From Vibrio orientalis CIP 102891 = ATCC 33934 (GTDB lineage Bacteria; Pseudomonadota; Gammaproteobacteria; Enterobacterales; Vibrionaceae), in the NCBI RefSeq assembly GCF_000176235.1, contig NZ_ACZV01000004.1:1178001-1242000 (forward strand): a stretch of 64,000 nt of DNA, in the 5' to 3' direction. Positions within the stretch are counted from its first letter, which is position 1. The number at the start of each line of letters is the position of its first letter. This document shows positions 1 to 7,550 of the stretch, piece after piece. Below the pieces are notes generated by a model, which saw only the letters and a list, made by a program, of their open reading frames with translations, was not told the origin of the DNA and searched no databases. A program made the position numbers and the translations under genes.

Positions 1-1
1 T

Positions 2-2209
2 CTCCAACTGCAAAAACTGAGAGACCTTTCAACCAATAAAACATTCTCCAACAATATTGATGCATTTATCGACAACTTCCATCGTTTTCTAGGAAGTTCT
101 CTCGCTCTCAATCGAATATTAAAACAAACTCATAAGATTGATACTCGACTCGCGATTCAAATTGATGAGTTAGAATTTGTTATTTCTGACAGTAAGATCG
201 CCCACCTAAATAACCAGGGTATTCAGCACCACAATAACGAGATTGATCTTGTGAATATGCTACGGGAAGCCTTTCTCACTACGGGTAAAATGATTGGCGA
301 TATCCATAGCCGAATCACGCCTGAAACTGAAAAGGTGTTGTTAATAGAAGTAGAAAAAGAGCTAGATATACTTCTTCTTCATCTTGAAAACGTGGATATA
401 CACACGCCTGCAGTCGTTGCTCAAAAGAAAAAAATTCAGAAAACCGTTAAGCGCTATAATGCCGCTCTACGTCGAATCCGGGCTAACCTTGAACAACGTT
501 GGCTTGTAATGGACGCGTTAGTTGCCGCTCAAAATGAATTGCTGCGAATGGTAGAAGGGACAGAAACACGCGTACAAACACAAGCCATCGAATTGACGCA
601 GCAGCTTGAGAAAGAAATAGGTCAATCACGATTCAATGCCATCGTGATTAGTATATTTGCGATACTGCTTTCTATATTGTTGATTAATAGAGTAGTTAAC
701 CTCCATATCAGAAAGCCGCTTGATGATCTAAAAGACGGGTTTGATAGACTCGTTTCCAACGGTACCAAAAAGCCAATCGACTTAGGGCGTACCGATGAAT
801 GGAGCCTCATTGAGAACGCTTATAACAATATGTCATCACGATTATCAGAAGCATATCTGGAGCTCCAGGAAGAGAAAAAGAACTTCGACTTTCTTGCTCA
901 CCACGACCCACTGACATTGCTTGCGAACCGATTGTTAGCAACCAAAAAGCTTGATGAACAGATTGCATTTTCACAATCAAACAACAGCCCGTTCCTTCTC
1001 CTTTATCTAGACGTTGATGAGTTTAAGACCATTAACGACTCGCTCGGTCATGCCTCTGGAGATAACTTATTGGTAAGTATTTCAGAGATTCTTACCAAGC
1101 TCATCGGCGATACTGGGTTCGTAGCGCGTATGGGGGGCGATGAATTCATGATCGTGCTCTCTGATATGGATTCTGAAGAGGGTGAACGGGTTGCCGATCA
1201 AATTAATAAGGCATTAAGAATGCCATATTATATTGAAGATAGAATGATTTTTGTCTCTGCTAGTATCGGGATCTGTCAATTTCCTATTCATGGAGAGGAT
1301 GGAGAAACATTGGTGAGAAACGCTGATACTGCCATGTATCATGCGAAGAGAAACGGTAGAGATCAATTTCGTATCTATGCCGATCAGATGACACATGAAG
1401 TCACTGACCTCATCGAAATCAACATGGGATTACACAACGCCATCAAGAACGATGAATTGGTTGTCCACTTCCAACCAAAAGTGTGTCTGGACAGTCAGCG
1501 TATAGTAGGGGCGGAGGCGCTCGTACGATGGCAACACCCGAAACTTGGCTTACTGCCGCCTTTCGACTTTTTAGAAGTTGCAGAGAAAACTGATCTCATT
1601 ATCGAAATTGATAAATGGGTGTTCAGGAAGGTCGCCACGCTAATTACTGAATGGAAACGCGCCGGTACGAATATCGACAATTTAATCATCTCCGTCAATT
1701 TCTCCGCACGAATGTTTTATAAAACCGATCTTGCTGAGCAATTACAAGAAATTCTTGACCAGACTGAGTGTGAACCTGAACAACTCCTGCTCGAAATAAC
1801 CGAGCGCGATATGATGCGTGATTTTGAAACCTGTTCTCGCACCATCGAAAAACTGCATGCGAAAGGTTACCGAATTGCCATTGATGACTTTGGAACTGGG
1901 TATTCTTCCCTTTCTATGCTCAAAAACCTATCGGCAGACTGCATCAAACTTGATCGTACATTTATCCGAGAAGTGAATACATCCAAATTGGATTACGAAA
2001 TCACCAGTGCCATCCTCAAACTTGCCGAGGTGCTTGAGCTTTCAGTCATTGCTGAAGGTGTAGAAACCGAATCACACGTAGAGACCTTACGCCAAATTGG
2101 CTGCTCTTGCGCTCAGGGCTATTACTTCGCTCGCCCTCTGCCCGTTGCCGAATGGCTAGAATTCATCTCCAAAGTGGATTCAAACACCCAACGCCAAATC
2201 ACATGTTAA
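2..2209 (+). CDS. GGDEF-EAL c-di-GMP turnover protein, 5'-truncated by window edge
   Basis: Predicted membrane protein that makes and/or degrades cyclic di-GMP. The frame is open from base 2, well upstream of the first usable start (GTG at 251), so the true start lies outside the window. Counting from 251: a helical sensor segment, a membrane helix around residues 129-150, a HAMP-like linker, a GGDEF domain with intact GGDEF near 294, and an EAL domain with intact EAL near 422 and the DDFGTGYSS motif of active phosphodiesterases. Both catalytic signatures look complete, so it could be bifunctional; no RxxD inhibitory site precedes GGDEF. The upstream residues are mostly helical and probably belong to a periplasmic four-helix sensor whose first membrane helix is off-window. 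The ligand is unknown. A terminator follows at 2327-2358. Confidence 0.93.
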   Translation, partial: LQLQKLRDLSTNKTFSNNIDAFIDNFHRFLGSSLALNRILKQTHKIDTRLAIQIDELEFVISDSKIAHLNNQGIQHHNNEIDLVNMLREAFLTTGKMIGDIHSRITPETEKVLLIEVEKELDILLLHLENVDIHTPAVVAQKKKIQKTVKRYNAALRRIRANLEQRWLVMDALVAAQNELLRMVEGTETRVQTQAIELTQQLEKEIGQSRFNAIVISIFAILLSILLINRVVNLHIRKPLDDLKDGFDRLVSNGTKKPIDLGRTDEWSLIENAYNNMSSRLSEAYLELQEEKKNFDFLAHHDPLTLLANRLLATKKLDEQIAFSQSNNSPFLLLYLDVDEFKTINDSLGHASGDNLLVSISEILTKLIGDTGFVARMGGDEFMIVLSDMDSEEGERVADQINKALRMPYYIEDRMIFVSASIGICQFPIHGEDGETLVRNADTAMYHAKRNGRDQFRIYADQMTHEVTDLIEINMGLHNAIKNDELVVHFQPKVCLDSQRIVGAEALVRWQHPKLGLLPPFDFLEVAEKTDLIIEIDKWVFRKVATLITEWKRAGTNIDNLIISVNFSARMFYKTDLAEQLQEILDQTECEPEQLLLEITERDMMRDFETCSRTIEKLHAKGYRIAIDDFGTGYSSLSMLKNLSADCIKLDRTFIREVNTSKLDYEITSAILKLAEVLELSVIAEGVETESHVETLRQIGCSCAQGYYFARPLPVAEWLEFISKVDSNTQRQITC

Positions 2210-2326
2210 TCTGAGGCTCTATTCACTCTGGTCAATGCATTTTCTTACAGGGAAGAAAGCTAAAATACTTGGAGACTTAGCACATAGAAAGACATACCGT
2301 TAGATGATTGTCAGTACTGTAGATAC

Positions 2327-2358
2327 GAAAAGGCCGCTAATTTCTTAACGGCCTTTTT
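2327..2358. terminator. Bidirectional rho-independent terminator
   Basis: Perfect inverted repeat AAAAGGCCG / CGGCCTTTT with a 12-base loop, followed by T's on the + strand and, read the other way, by T's on the - strand. It ends the GGDEF-EAL transcript and could also terminate transcripts arriving from the tRNA side. Confidence 0.75.
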
Positions 2359-2360
2359 GC

Positions 2361-2394
2361 TGAATGTGACGGAGTGTCGGGGGTGCACTCTACT
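2361..2394 (-). repeat. Degenerate copy of the tRNA-Ser 3' end and flank
   Basis: On the - strand this reads CTCCGTCACATTCAG followed by a hairpin (2327-2358). The tRNA-Ser 3' end reads CTCCGCCACATTCAG followed by its own hairpin (2440-2464). Fourteen of fifteen bases match, and the order (acceptor end, spacer, terminator) is the same. It looks like the remnant of a duplicated tRNA 3' end. No tRNA body can be folded here. Confidence 0.45.
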
Positions 2395-2439
2395 AAGGGT
2401 TTGGTAAATCCCTATCAATTCCATTCGTCTAAAACGACG

Positions 2440-2464
2440 AAAGCTCGCAATAAATGCGAGCTTT
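2440..2464 (-). terminator. Terminator of tRNA-Ser
   Basis: Ten-base-pair stem AAAGCTCGCA / TGCGAGCTTT with a 5-base loop, starting 7 bases beyond the CCA end of the tRNA on the - strand. The T-run is short but a second small hairpin follows. Confidence 0.65.
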
Positions 2465-2471
2465 CTGAATG

Positions 2472-2562
2472 TGGCGGAGAGATAGGGATTTGAACCCTAG
2501 ATACGCTATTAACGTATGCCGGTTTTCAAGACCGGTGCTTTCAACCACTCAGCCATCTCTCC
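2472..2562 (-). tRNA. serT: tRNA-Ser (UGA)
   Basis: A 91-nt class II tRNA on the - strand. The acceptor arm GGAGAGA pairs with TCTCTCC, followed by encoded GCCA. The anticodon stem-loop ACCGGT-CTTGAAA-ACCGGC gives anticodon TGA. A long variable arm typical of serine tRNAs and a normal T-loop (GGTTCAAATCC) are present. Identity follows from the anticodon and the long variable arm; the symbol is by analogy with E. coli. Confidence 0.95.
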
Positions 2563-2877
2563 GTTGCGGGACGTATATTAGGTATAAGCCCTAAACTTGT
2601 AAAGCATTAATTCGCAACCCGTGGTCTAAGTGCTGATAAACTAAGCAGTTATTGAGAGATACTCACACTTTATAACGTGATTCCCGCCTCATTTTCTAAG
2701 CTAAAAGCTCTATTGACAAAGTTACAATAAAATAGTGTTTTATTTATAATCAATTGATTTTAAAATAAAAAAGCACTTTCGAGTAACACTTGTACGCCCG
2801 AAAGTCATTGCACAATAGTGTGAACTGTTTCAAAATAATGAATTAACAGAGTCGTATGGTCTTTATCTGAGGTTTTT

Positions 2878-3576
2878 ATGAAAGTCGCTGACTTATTTAA
2901 ACATCGCGGTCTAACAAATTCTAAACAGCATTCAGAGTTTATGCACTGGATGACGCCTACTGTGCGTGAATACTGGGGAGAGATTGTTAACAAGGCTCAT
3001 AATCGCCATCTATTTACACGCCTGCGTGACTTTCACACTCCAGCAGTAAACGATGAAGTAAAACCTGATCCAGTCGTTCCGCAGCAGCCAAAGCCGATCG
3101 AAATGAAGCCAGAGGCGCAAGCTTTGTACCTAGAACTTCAACAGCAAATTGGTGATGTTATTCACACTGGCGAATGGTTTGACATGTCACAAGAGCGTAT
3201 CAACCAATTTGGTCAAGTGACTGAAGATATGCAATGGATTCATACTGATCCAGAGCGCGCTGAAGCTGAGTCTCCGTTTAAAACGACGATTGCTCATGGA
3301 TTCTTAACGCTAGCACTATTGCCTAAGTTAACTGACAGCGTTGATCCGGATAAGAACATGTTTCCTACCGCTAAAATGGTGGTGAATATTGGCTTAAATC
3401 AGGTTCGTTTCCCTTACCCTGTTAAAGCAGACAATCGCCTACGCGCGGTCAGCACCCTATCTAAAGTGACACCTGTCCGTAAAGGTTTAGAAATTGAGCG
3501 TGAAATAAAAGTTGAAATTGAAGGTGTTCGCCGCCCAGGCGCCGTTGTCACTTCAGTTATCCAACTGCACTTTTAA
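2878..3576 (+). CDS. MaoC-family (R)-specific enoyl-CoA hydratase-like protein
   Basis: Predicted cytoplasmic hotdog-fold hydratase that adds water to 2-enoyl-CoA, 232 aa. The MaoC domain occupies about residues 92-232. The hydratase signature is visible: Asp117 and His122 in EDMQWIHTDPERA, followed by the AHGF turn at 139-142 and a hydrophobic helix. The N-terminal 75 residues are a charged extension not needed for the fold; the FMHWMTPTVREYW stretch may be a docking or regulatory segment. The start is the ATG at 2878, preceded by GAGG at a good distance. The gene stands alone between a tRNA and a shared terminator. Family members supply (R)-3-hydroxyacyl-CoA for polyhydroxyalkanoate synthesis or act in fatty-acid metabolism; no pha genes are nearby, so the pathway is not settled. 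Confidence 0.85.
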   Translation: MKVADLFKHRGLTNSKQHSEFMHWMTPTVREYWGEIVNKAHNRHLFTRLRDFHTPAVNDEVKPDPVVPQQPKPIEMKPEAQALYLELQQQIGDVIHTGEWFDMSQERINQFGQVTEDMQWIHTDPERAEAESPFKTTIAHGFLTLALLPKLTDSVDPDKNMFPTAKMVVNIGLNQVRFPYPVKADNRLRAVSTLSKVTPVRKGLEIEREIKVEIEGVRRPGAVVTSVIQLHF

Positions 3577-3605
3577 GCCGCAGCGAAACACAACTACTTT
3601 ATAAG

Positions 3606-3638
3606 AAAAACGCCCGATGAATTTCATCGGGCGTTTTT
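3606..3638. terminator. Bidirectional terminator between convergent genes
   Basis: Strong hairpin AAAAACGCCCGATGA / TCATCGGGCGTTTTT between the MaoC gene and the convergent Sel1 gene. It has T-runs in both directions and lies next to the Sel1 stop codon. Confidence 0.88.
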
Positions 3639-3642
3639 CTTT

Positions 3643-4746
3643 TTACTGTTTATCCATTGGTGATTGCGAGAAATCGAGCTTTTGTTCTGAGGAAGCTTGC
3701 TGTGGCTCAACGGACTCTAGCGACTGATCATCTAACAACGTACCATTTTCATCAATCGGGATTTTACGCTTATACAGCTTATTTAATGCCTTGATGATTG
3801 AATGCTTGCCAACTTTATTCTCTCGAATCTTTTTCAACATAGGTTTAGATAAGCTTTGCAGGCCAACCACTGTATCTACGCCAATTTGTAGCGCGACTTG
3901 ATCACGCAACACTCGTGACGGTTCGTGGCCAAGTTGCGCAGCGAGGAACAACCAAATATAGCTGAGTGAATTGCCATTAGGCCTTTGACCCATCCATACT
4001 TCGCCAGCTTTATACATCGCTTCTAGGTGGCCTTTTTCAGCGGCTCGTTCTAACCAGTAACATCCTTGCGCGAAATTGCTCGCCACTCCGATACCATTGA
4101 TATAGTTCAAGCCTAACTTCATGCGACCTTCGTTGCTTTTAAGTTCGGTTGCGCGACGGTAGTACGAAGTCGACATGTTAGGATCGTTGCTGTTTTCTGG
4201 TGAATACCAGTCGCCAAGAAACACAAGAGCATCAACATAGTTCTCTTTCGCCGCTTGTTCCATGACAGAGATTGCCTTTGGCGTGTTAACCTCTGTTCCT
4301 CGACCGTTAATCAAAGCCTGTGCCATCTCAAACTTATGCGGTAAGCTTCCTTCAGAGGCATTAATACACGTTTGCCAAAACTTCGCTTGTTCTTTTAAGA
4401 CGACATCTTGCTGCATCTTGTTACTGATCCGAACAACACCATACATACCCGTCACACTGTCCAGCTTCGCGGCTTTGGTATACCAGTAGATAGCTTCCTT
4501 AATGTTTTTTCGCTCAGCCTCTTTCGCAAGATAGAGAATCGTCGGAATATCTCCACCTTCGGCTTTTATCACACGCTCTTCTTGTTCTTGCCGACGGTTT
4601 CTCTCTACCGCTTTACGAAAAGCGATAGCTTTTTGCTTACGCTCTTGCTCTAGTCGCTTCTTTCTAAGTGACAGAGCAAGCATCCACATAAACATACCCA
4701 GTAGAAGCAACCCTGTTGCTCCTATGGCAATCCCTATTATATTCAT
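3643..4746 (-). CDS. Membrane-anchored Sel1/TPR-repeat protein
   Basis: A 367-aa protein with one N-terminal membrane helix (about residues 4-27), a short basic coiled-coil stretch (28-62), and a run of Sel1-like helical repeats from about 65 to 300. Repeat cores such as EAIYWYTKAAKL, YWLERAAEKGHLEAMYKAGEVW and IWLFLAAQLGHEPS fit the roughly 36-residue Sel1 pattern. Such proteins are usually scaffolds for protein-protein contacts. Here the repeats would face the cytoplasm, since the helix is followed by a strongly basic segment. The last 60 residues are polar and probably unstructured. The partner is unknown and no neighbour suggests one. Confidence 0.8.
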   Translation of the reverse strand: MNIIGIAIGATGLLLLGMFMWMLALSLRKKRLEQERKQKAIAFRKAVERNRRQEQEERVIKAEGGDIPTILYLAKEAERKNIKEAIYWYTKAAKLDSVTGMYGVVRISNKMQQDVVLKEQAKFWQTCINASEGSLPHKFEMAQALINGRGTEVNTPKAISVMEQAAKENYVDALVFLGDWYSPENSNDPNMSTSYYRRATELKSNEGRMKLGLNYINGIGVASNFAQGCYWLERAAEKGHLEAMYKAGEVWMGQRPNGNSLSYIWLFLAAQLGHEPSRVLRDQVALQIGVDTVVGLQSLSKPMLKKIRENKVGKHSIIKALNKLYKRKIPIDENGTLLDDQSLESVEPQQASSEQKLDFSQSPMDKQ

Positions 4747-4896
4747 TCGTTCTCTTGTCGTTTTACTTTACCGTTTACATATCTGTATCGGCAGCAGGCT
4801 AAAATCATTGAGGTTTTCATCATACCTTATATCGAAAATTTGCGCATAGATACCAACGCTACTATTCAATATTGGTGCATAGCCCTTTTAAAATGC

Positions 4897-4921
4897 AAAA
4901 AATCCGAGCTAAGCTCGGATT
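4897..4921 (-). terminator. Terminator of the 58-aa gene
   Basis: Nine-base-pair perfect stem AATCCGAGC / GCTCGGATT with a 3-base loop, followed on the - strand by a run of T's, 32 bases past the stop codon of the small gene at 4954. Confidence 0.75.
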
Positions 4922-4953
4922 TCTTTTGATTCAAGTTCCATGAGGCGACTTCC

Positions 4954-5130
4954 CTAGGATTCAGGGAACTCCCCTTTCGCAGCTTGGCTGTCCGCATTTG
5001 CAACCCAATGTTCATTTGGATCGAACGCTTCGTCACATAGGTCGATAGAATAACCCATTTCAAGCACTTCTTTTATTGTGAGGTTATCAGCAACTTGCGT
5101 TTTCTCACCACGCTCATTTCGTAATTCCAT
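4954..5130 (-). CDS. Small hypothetical protein (58 aa)
   Basis: A short acidic protein beginning MELRNERGEK and ending EFPES. I chose the ATG at 5130, not the longer frame from 5163, because AAGGAGCG lies about 6 bases upstream of it. The protein has no membrane helix or cysteine motif; the middle (LTIKEVLEMGYSIDLCDEAFDP) could form one helix. It has its own terminator and sits downstream of the PilZ gene with 82 bases between, so the two might be co-transcribed. I do not recognise a family. The ribosome site, terminator and ordinary composition support a real gene. Confidence 0.65.
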   Translation of the reverse strand: MELRNERGEKTQVADNLTIKEVLEMGYSIDLCDEAFDPNEHWVANADSQAAKGEFPES

Positions 5131-5212
5131 CTTTGCGCTCCTTCTCAGAGTGAGTATCTTCACTAGTAAGTTTAGTCGAGATTCTCGAATAAAATGGGCT
5201 TAGAGAAATGAA

Positions 5213-5989
5213 CTATAAAGTAAATTTTTGCTGCAGAGAACAGAACTGCAATGCTTCAATCACAGCCCCCGCATGGATTAAGCTATCGTCATCAAACTGA
5301 ACGCCATACTTATGATAATGCGAGGTTTTAGATACATTCTTTACTATCGCTTTCAAAAACTGCTGGCTACTTGTTTCATCCAACGTATTGGCTTCAATGG
5401 TTAGCTCTATCACTGAGCCAACGCCATAACTTGTTTTCGCTCGATCTACCACGATCAAACAACCATGTTGAGAGATATCTCTAATCTGGCACGGGTATTT
5501 GTGTTTATTGGGTGACAAAACACCATCAAGACTGATTTCCAAACGTGCACTGGCTCTGAGTCCTACTACAACCTGAGTCGACTTCGGCATACTGATTAGC
5601 AGCAGCTCGGTGTCTCCTCCATTGAGTACATATTCAATCTTACTCTTAAAATACACACGGGCTCCCTCTCCTTTTGAAGAGATAACACACGCCTTGATGG
5701 AATAGCCTCGTTGCATGAACAATGACATTTCCTTCGCCGAAACCGTTGGCATTTCAAGTAACAAGACGTTGTTTGAATGCACCCCTACGTATTTGGTGCG
5801 ACATTTCAGAACCCTACCAGTCGGTGTCGTGACAATACATGCAACTTCACACAAAGGGAGTACGTCCTGAAATGCATCTTCACCATAACGAATAGACGTC
5901 GATTGATCTGCTGTGTGTTGTTCTGGTTGATCCTCTTCAGCAACGAGGTCGATACTCTTCTGATTTCTGTTTTCAGCTAGTCCTGCCAT
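5213..5989 (-). CDS. PilZ-domain c-di-GMP receptor (YcgR-like layout)
   Basis: A 258-aa cytoplasmic protein with an N-terminal YcgR/PilZN-like beta domain (about residues 45-140) and a C-terminal PilZ domain (about 143-250). The two c-di-GMP-binding signatures are present: R145xxxR149 at the domain junction and D171xSxxG176. It is therefore expected to bind the nucleotide. The first 40 residues are polar and probably disordered. It lacks pilus or cellulose-synthase fusions, so the target (flagellar motor, secretion or an adhesin system) is not indicated by sequence. Two predicted GGDEF proteins are in the same window but not adjacent. Confidence 0.85.
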   Translation of the reverse strand: MAGLAENRNQKSIDLVAEEDQPEQHTADQSTSIRYGEDAFQDVLPLCEVACIVTTPTGRVLKCRTKYVGVHSNNVLLLEMPTVSAKEMSLFMQRGYSIKACVISSKGEGARVYFKSKIEYVLNGGDTELLLISMPKSTQVVVGLRASARLEISLDGVLSPNKHKYPCQIRDISQHGCLIVVDRAKTSYGVGSVIELTIEANTLDETSSQQFLKAIVKNVSKTSHYHKYGVQFDDDSLIHAGAVIEALQFCSLQQKFTL

Positions 5990-6323
5990 AATTGACCTTT
6001 ATGCAAATAATTCAGTATGTGCTTTATAATAGTTGATAACCCACTCGAAAAGTCTACAGATCACAATTGCCAAAATTAGCGCTTAAAAATTGCAATTAAA
6101 CTCAGATACTTAAATCCAGATTCAGATTACTAATCACTAAACATTGAAAATAGCAGGTTAATCAATAGCTCCTCAATTACCATATTTTAAAAGTGGTTAT
6201 CATGTATCTAACTAGCATTGCTATCAATACGACTTTCGTTTAGTACTGTCATACTTAGTTTAGGAATCACACCAAAACGTAAATACAAGAAGGAAATCCA
6301 AGCCCACTGGGATGAGAAAAACA
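5990..6323. other. Gene-poor interval upstream of the PilZ gene
   Basis: About 330 AT-rich bases between the PilZ start and the ppnP terminator. I see no convincing ORF, RNA or repeat. It must hold the PilZ promoter, but no clean -35/-10 pair stands out. Confidence 0.5.
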
Positions 6324-6393
6324 AAAACAGAGCCACTAGGACTCTGTTTTATATTGAAATTTCAGTTAGACCCTCTTTAAGAAGGAGGGGTCT
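6324..6393 (-). terminator. Two hairpins downstream of ppnP
   Basis: 6324-6350 is a perfect stem AAAACAGAG / CTCTGTTTT followed by T-rich sequence on the - strand. 6368-6393 is a GC-rich stem (AGACCC / GGGTCT core) closer to the gene. Together they look like a tandem terminator. Confidence 0.65.
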
Positions 6394-6404
6394 TTCCAAC
6401 CGAC

Positions 6405-6695
6405 TTACTCAGCGCTTAGGTACTCACATAGGTAAGCAGTCGACACTGCAACTTGTAAGTCAAATGACGAGTTTGCTTCAACATTGAATGACTCACCTGA
6501 ATTGTAAGTCACCCACTGCTCTTCACCCGCTTTCTTAACTGTCAAAGCGCCTTTTACGACAGTCATGCGTTCTGCAGCCGCCGTACCGAAAGTGTATTCA
6601 CCCGCAGCCATAACACCGACACTAGAATCACCATCTTGTTGTGTAAATCCTAACGACTGAACTTGTCCTTCAAAATAGCTGTTCGCTTTGATCAT
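6405..6695 (-). CDS. ppnP: Pyrimidine/purine nucleoside phosphorylase PpnP
   Basis: Small cupin-type nucleoside phosphorylase (YaiE, formerly DUF1255), 96 aa, close to the 94 aa of E. coli. It cleaves several nucleosides with phosphate to the base and ribose-1-phosphate. The family pattern is evident: start MIKANSYFEG, the VGVMAAGEYTFGT strand pair, and the GESFNVEANSSFDLQV barrel strand before a C-terminal CEYL. I chose the ATG at 6695, which has an AGGAGA ribosome site 5-6 bases upstream, over an in-frame start 10 codons earlier. The gene is monocistronic with its own terminator. Confidence 0.92.
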   Translation of the reverse strand: MIKANSYFEGQVQSLGFTQQDGDSSVGVMAAGEYTFGTAAAERMTVVKGALTVKKAGEEQWVTYNSGESFNVEANSSFDLQVAVSTAYLCEYLSAE

Positions 6696-6725
6696 CCTTC
6701 TCTCCTTCGAGCTAATATTTTTCAA

Positions 6726-7102
6726 CGATCGTTTTATACGAACTGGACCAATTCAGCAATAGATAATTTTCACCTAATTTAAAAGCCAACTTTATGATTT
6801 ATAGGTGAAAGAGCGACTATGCAATGAAAAATATTAGCCTGTTATCGGAATAAGGAATCATCAACTAGTCGTTTGCGCAAATGAAAAAGTTCATCTGCTA
6901 CTCCATAACAAACAAAATGAGCACTAAACTATAATGAAACAACCGAATTCCTACACCTAAGTTTGGGCTGGGGTTCAATATTCTGTAGGGCAAAATTGCG
7001 TTAGTACTCAATATCCTACAGTCTGACTGGTGTTGGGACTAAATAGCCTTCAATCTGTACGGTTTCCAAGCATCAAAAATTAATGGGATAGTCCCTGCTG
7101 CT
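6726..7102. other. Intergenic region with a long-loop inverted repeat
   Basis: About 377 bases between ppnP and the DUF2850-like gene on opposite strands. It holds CTGTAGG (6983-6989) and its inverse CCTACAG (7015-7021), 25 bases apart. Otherwise I see no ORF or RNA. Confidence 0.4.
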
Positions 7103-7543
7103 ATGACTAAAACTTCCGCGATTAAAACTGCTGCCATCCTAGTCTTTTTTTTATTACTGCTGGGATTTTCTAGCCTGATCTATTTCAGCTACCAAGACTA
7201 TGTTCACCCAAAACATGTTTATGGTCGTTGGATAGAAGTGGGAGCTCCACCGTATCAAACCGAAGTACTGACACTCAACTCCCAAGGGGTATTTCGTAAC
7301 AACCGCTTAATTTCCACACAATTTGAGTTTGACGGTAAGCGAGTAACGGTACAAACAGGCAGTGGTAGGTCGGTCTATCAAATTGCGGGAACCTTTGACT
7401 CACCACAACTTAGACGGCTTGAACCAAACAGCCCGACACAGCGCTTCATTAAAGAGGGATATGAGAATACTGTGGATATGCAAGGGGGAGGTGCTGCTAA
7501 GCATCGCCGAGCAGCACTCTCAGATCATTTTGGCAATAAATAG
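7103..7543 (+). CDS. DUF2850-like single-pass membrane protein
   Basis: A 146-aa protein with an N-terminal signal anchor (about residues 9-30) and a small soluble domain presumably in the periplasm. The YGRWIEVGAPPYQTEVLTLNSQG opening and the NRLISTQFEFDGKRVTV strand pattern resemble DUF2850 proteins common in Vibrio; this is from memory of the family, not a search. The function is unknown. The ribosome site before ATG 7103 is weak (GGGA about 15 bases upstream). The 3' end nearly meets the convergent ktrB gene, with 7 bases between stops, and there is no obvious terminator in the gap. Confidence 0.65.
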   Translation: MTKTSAIKTAAILVFFLLLLGFSSLIYFSYQDYVHPKHVYGRWIEVGAPPYQTEVLTLNSQGVFRNNRLISTQFEFDGKRVTVQTGSGRSVYQIAGTFDSPQLRRLEPNSPTQRFIKEGYENTVDMQGGGAAKHRRAALSDHFGNK

Positions 7544-7550
7544 CTATCCA

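Noticed and set aside
2700-2877. Promoter for the MaoC gene at TTGACA 2713-2718
   Set aside because: No good -10 hexamer occurs at 16-18 bases spacing; the nearest TATAAT is 26 bases away, so I did not list it as a promoter.
4866-5063. A 65-codon - strand ORF overlapping the 58-aa gene
   Set aside because: It overlaps in another frame, crosses the terminator, and has no ribosome site, while the 58-aa frame does.
6218-6487. An 89-codon + strand ORF
   Set aside because: It runs through two terminator hairpins and into the antisense of ppnP, with no ribosome site.
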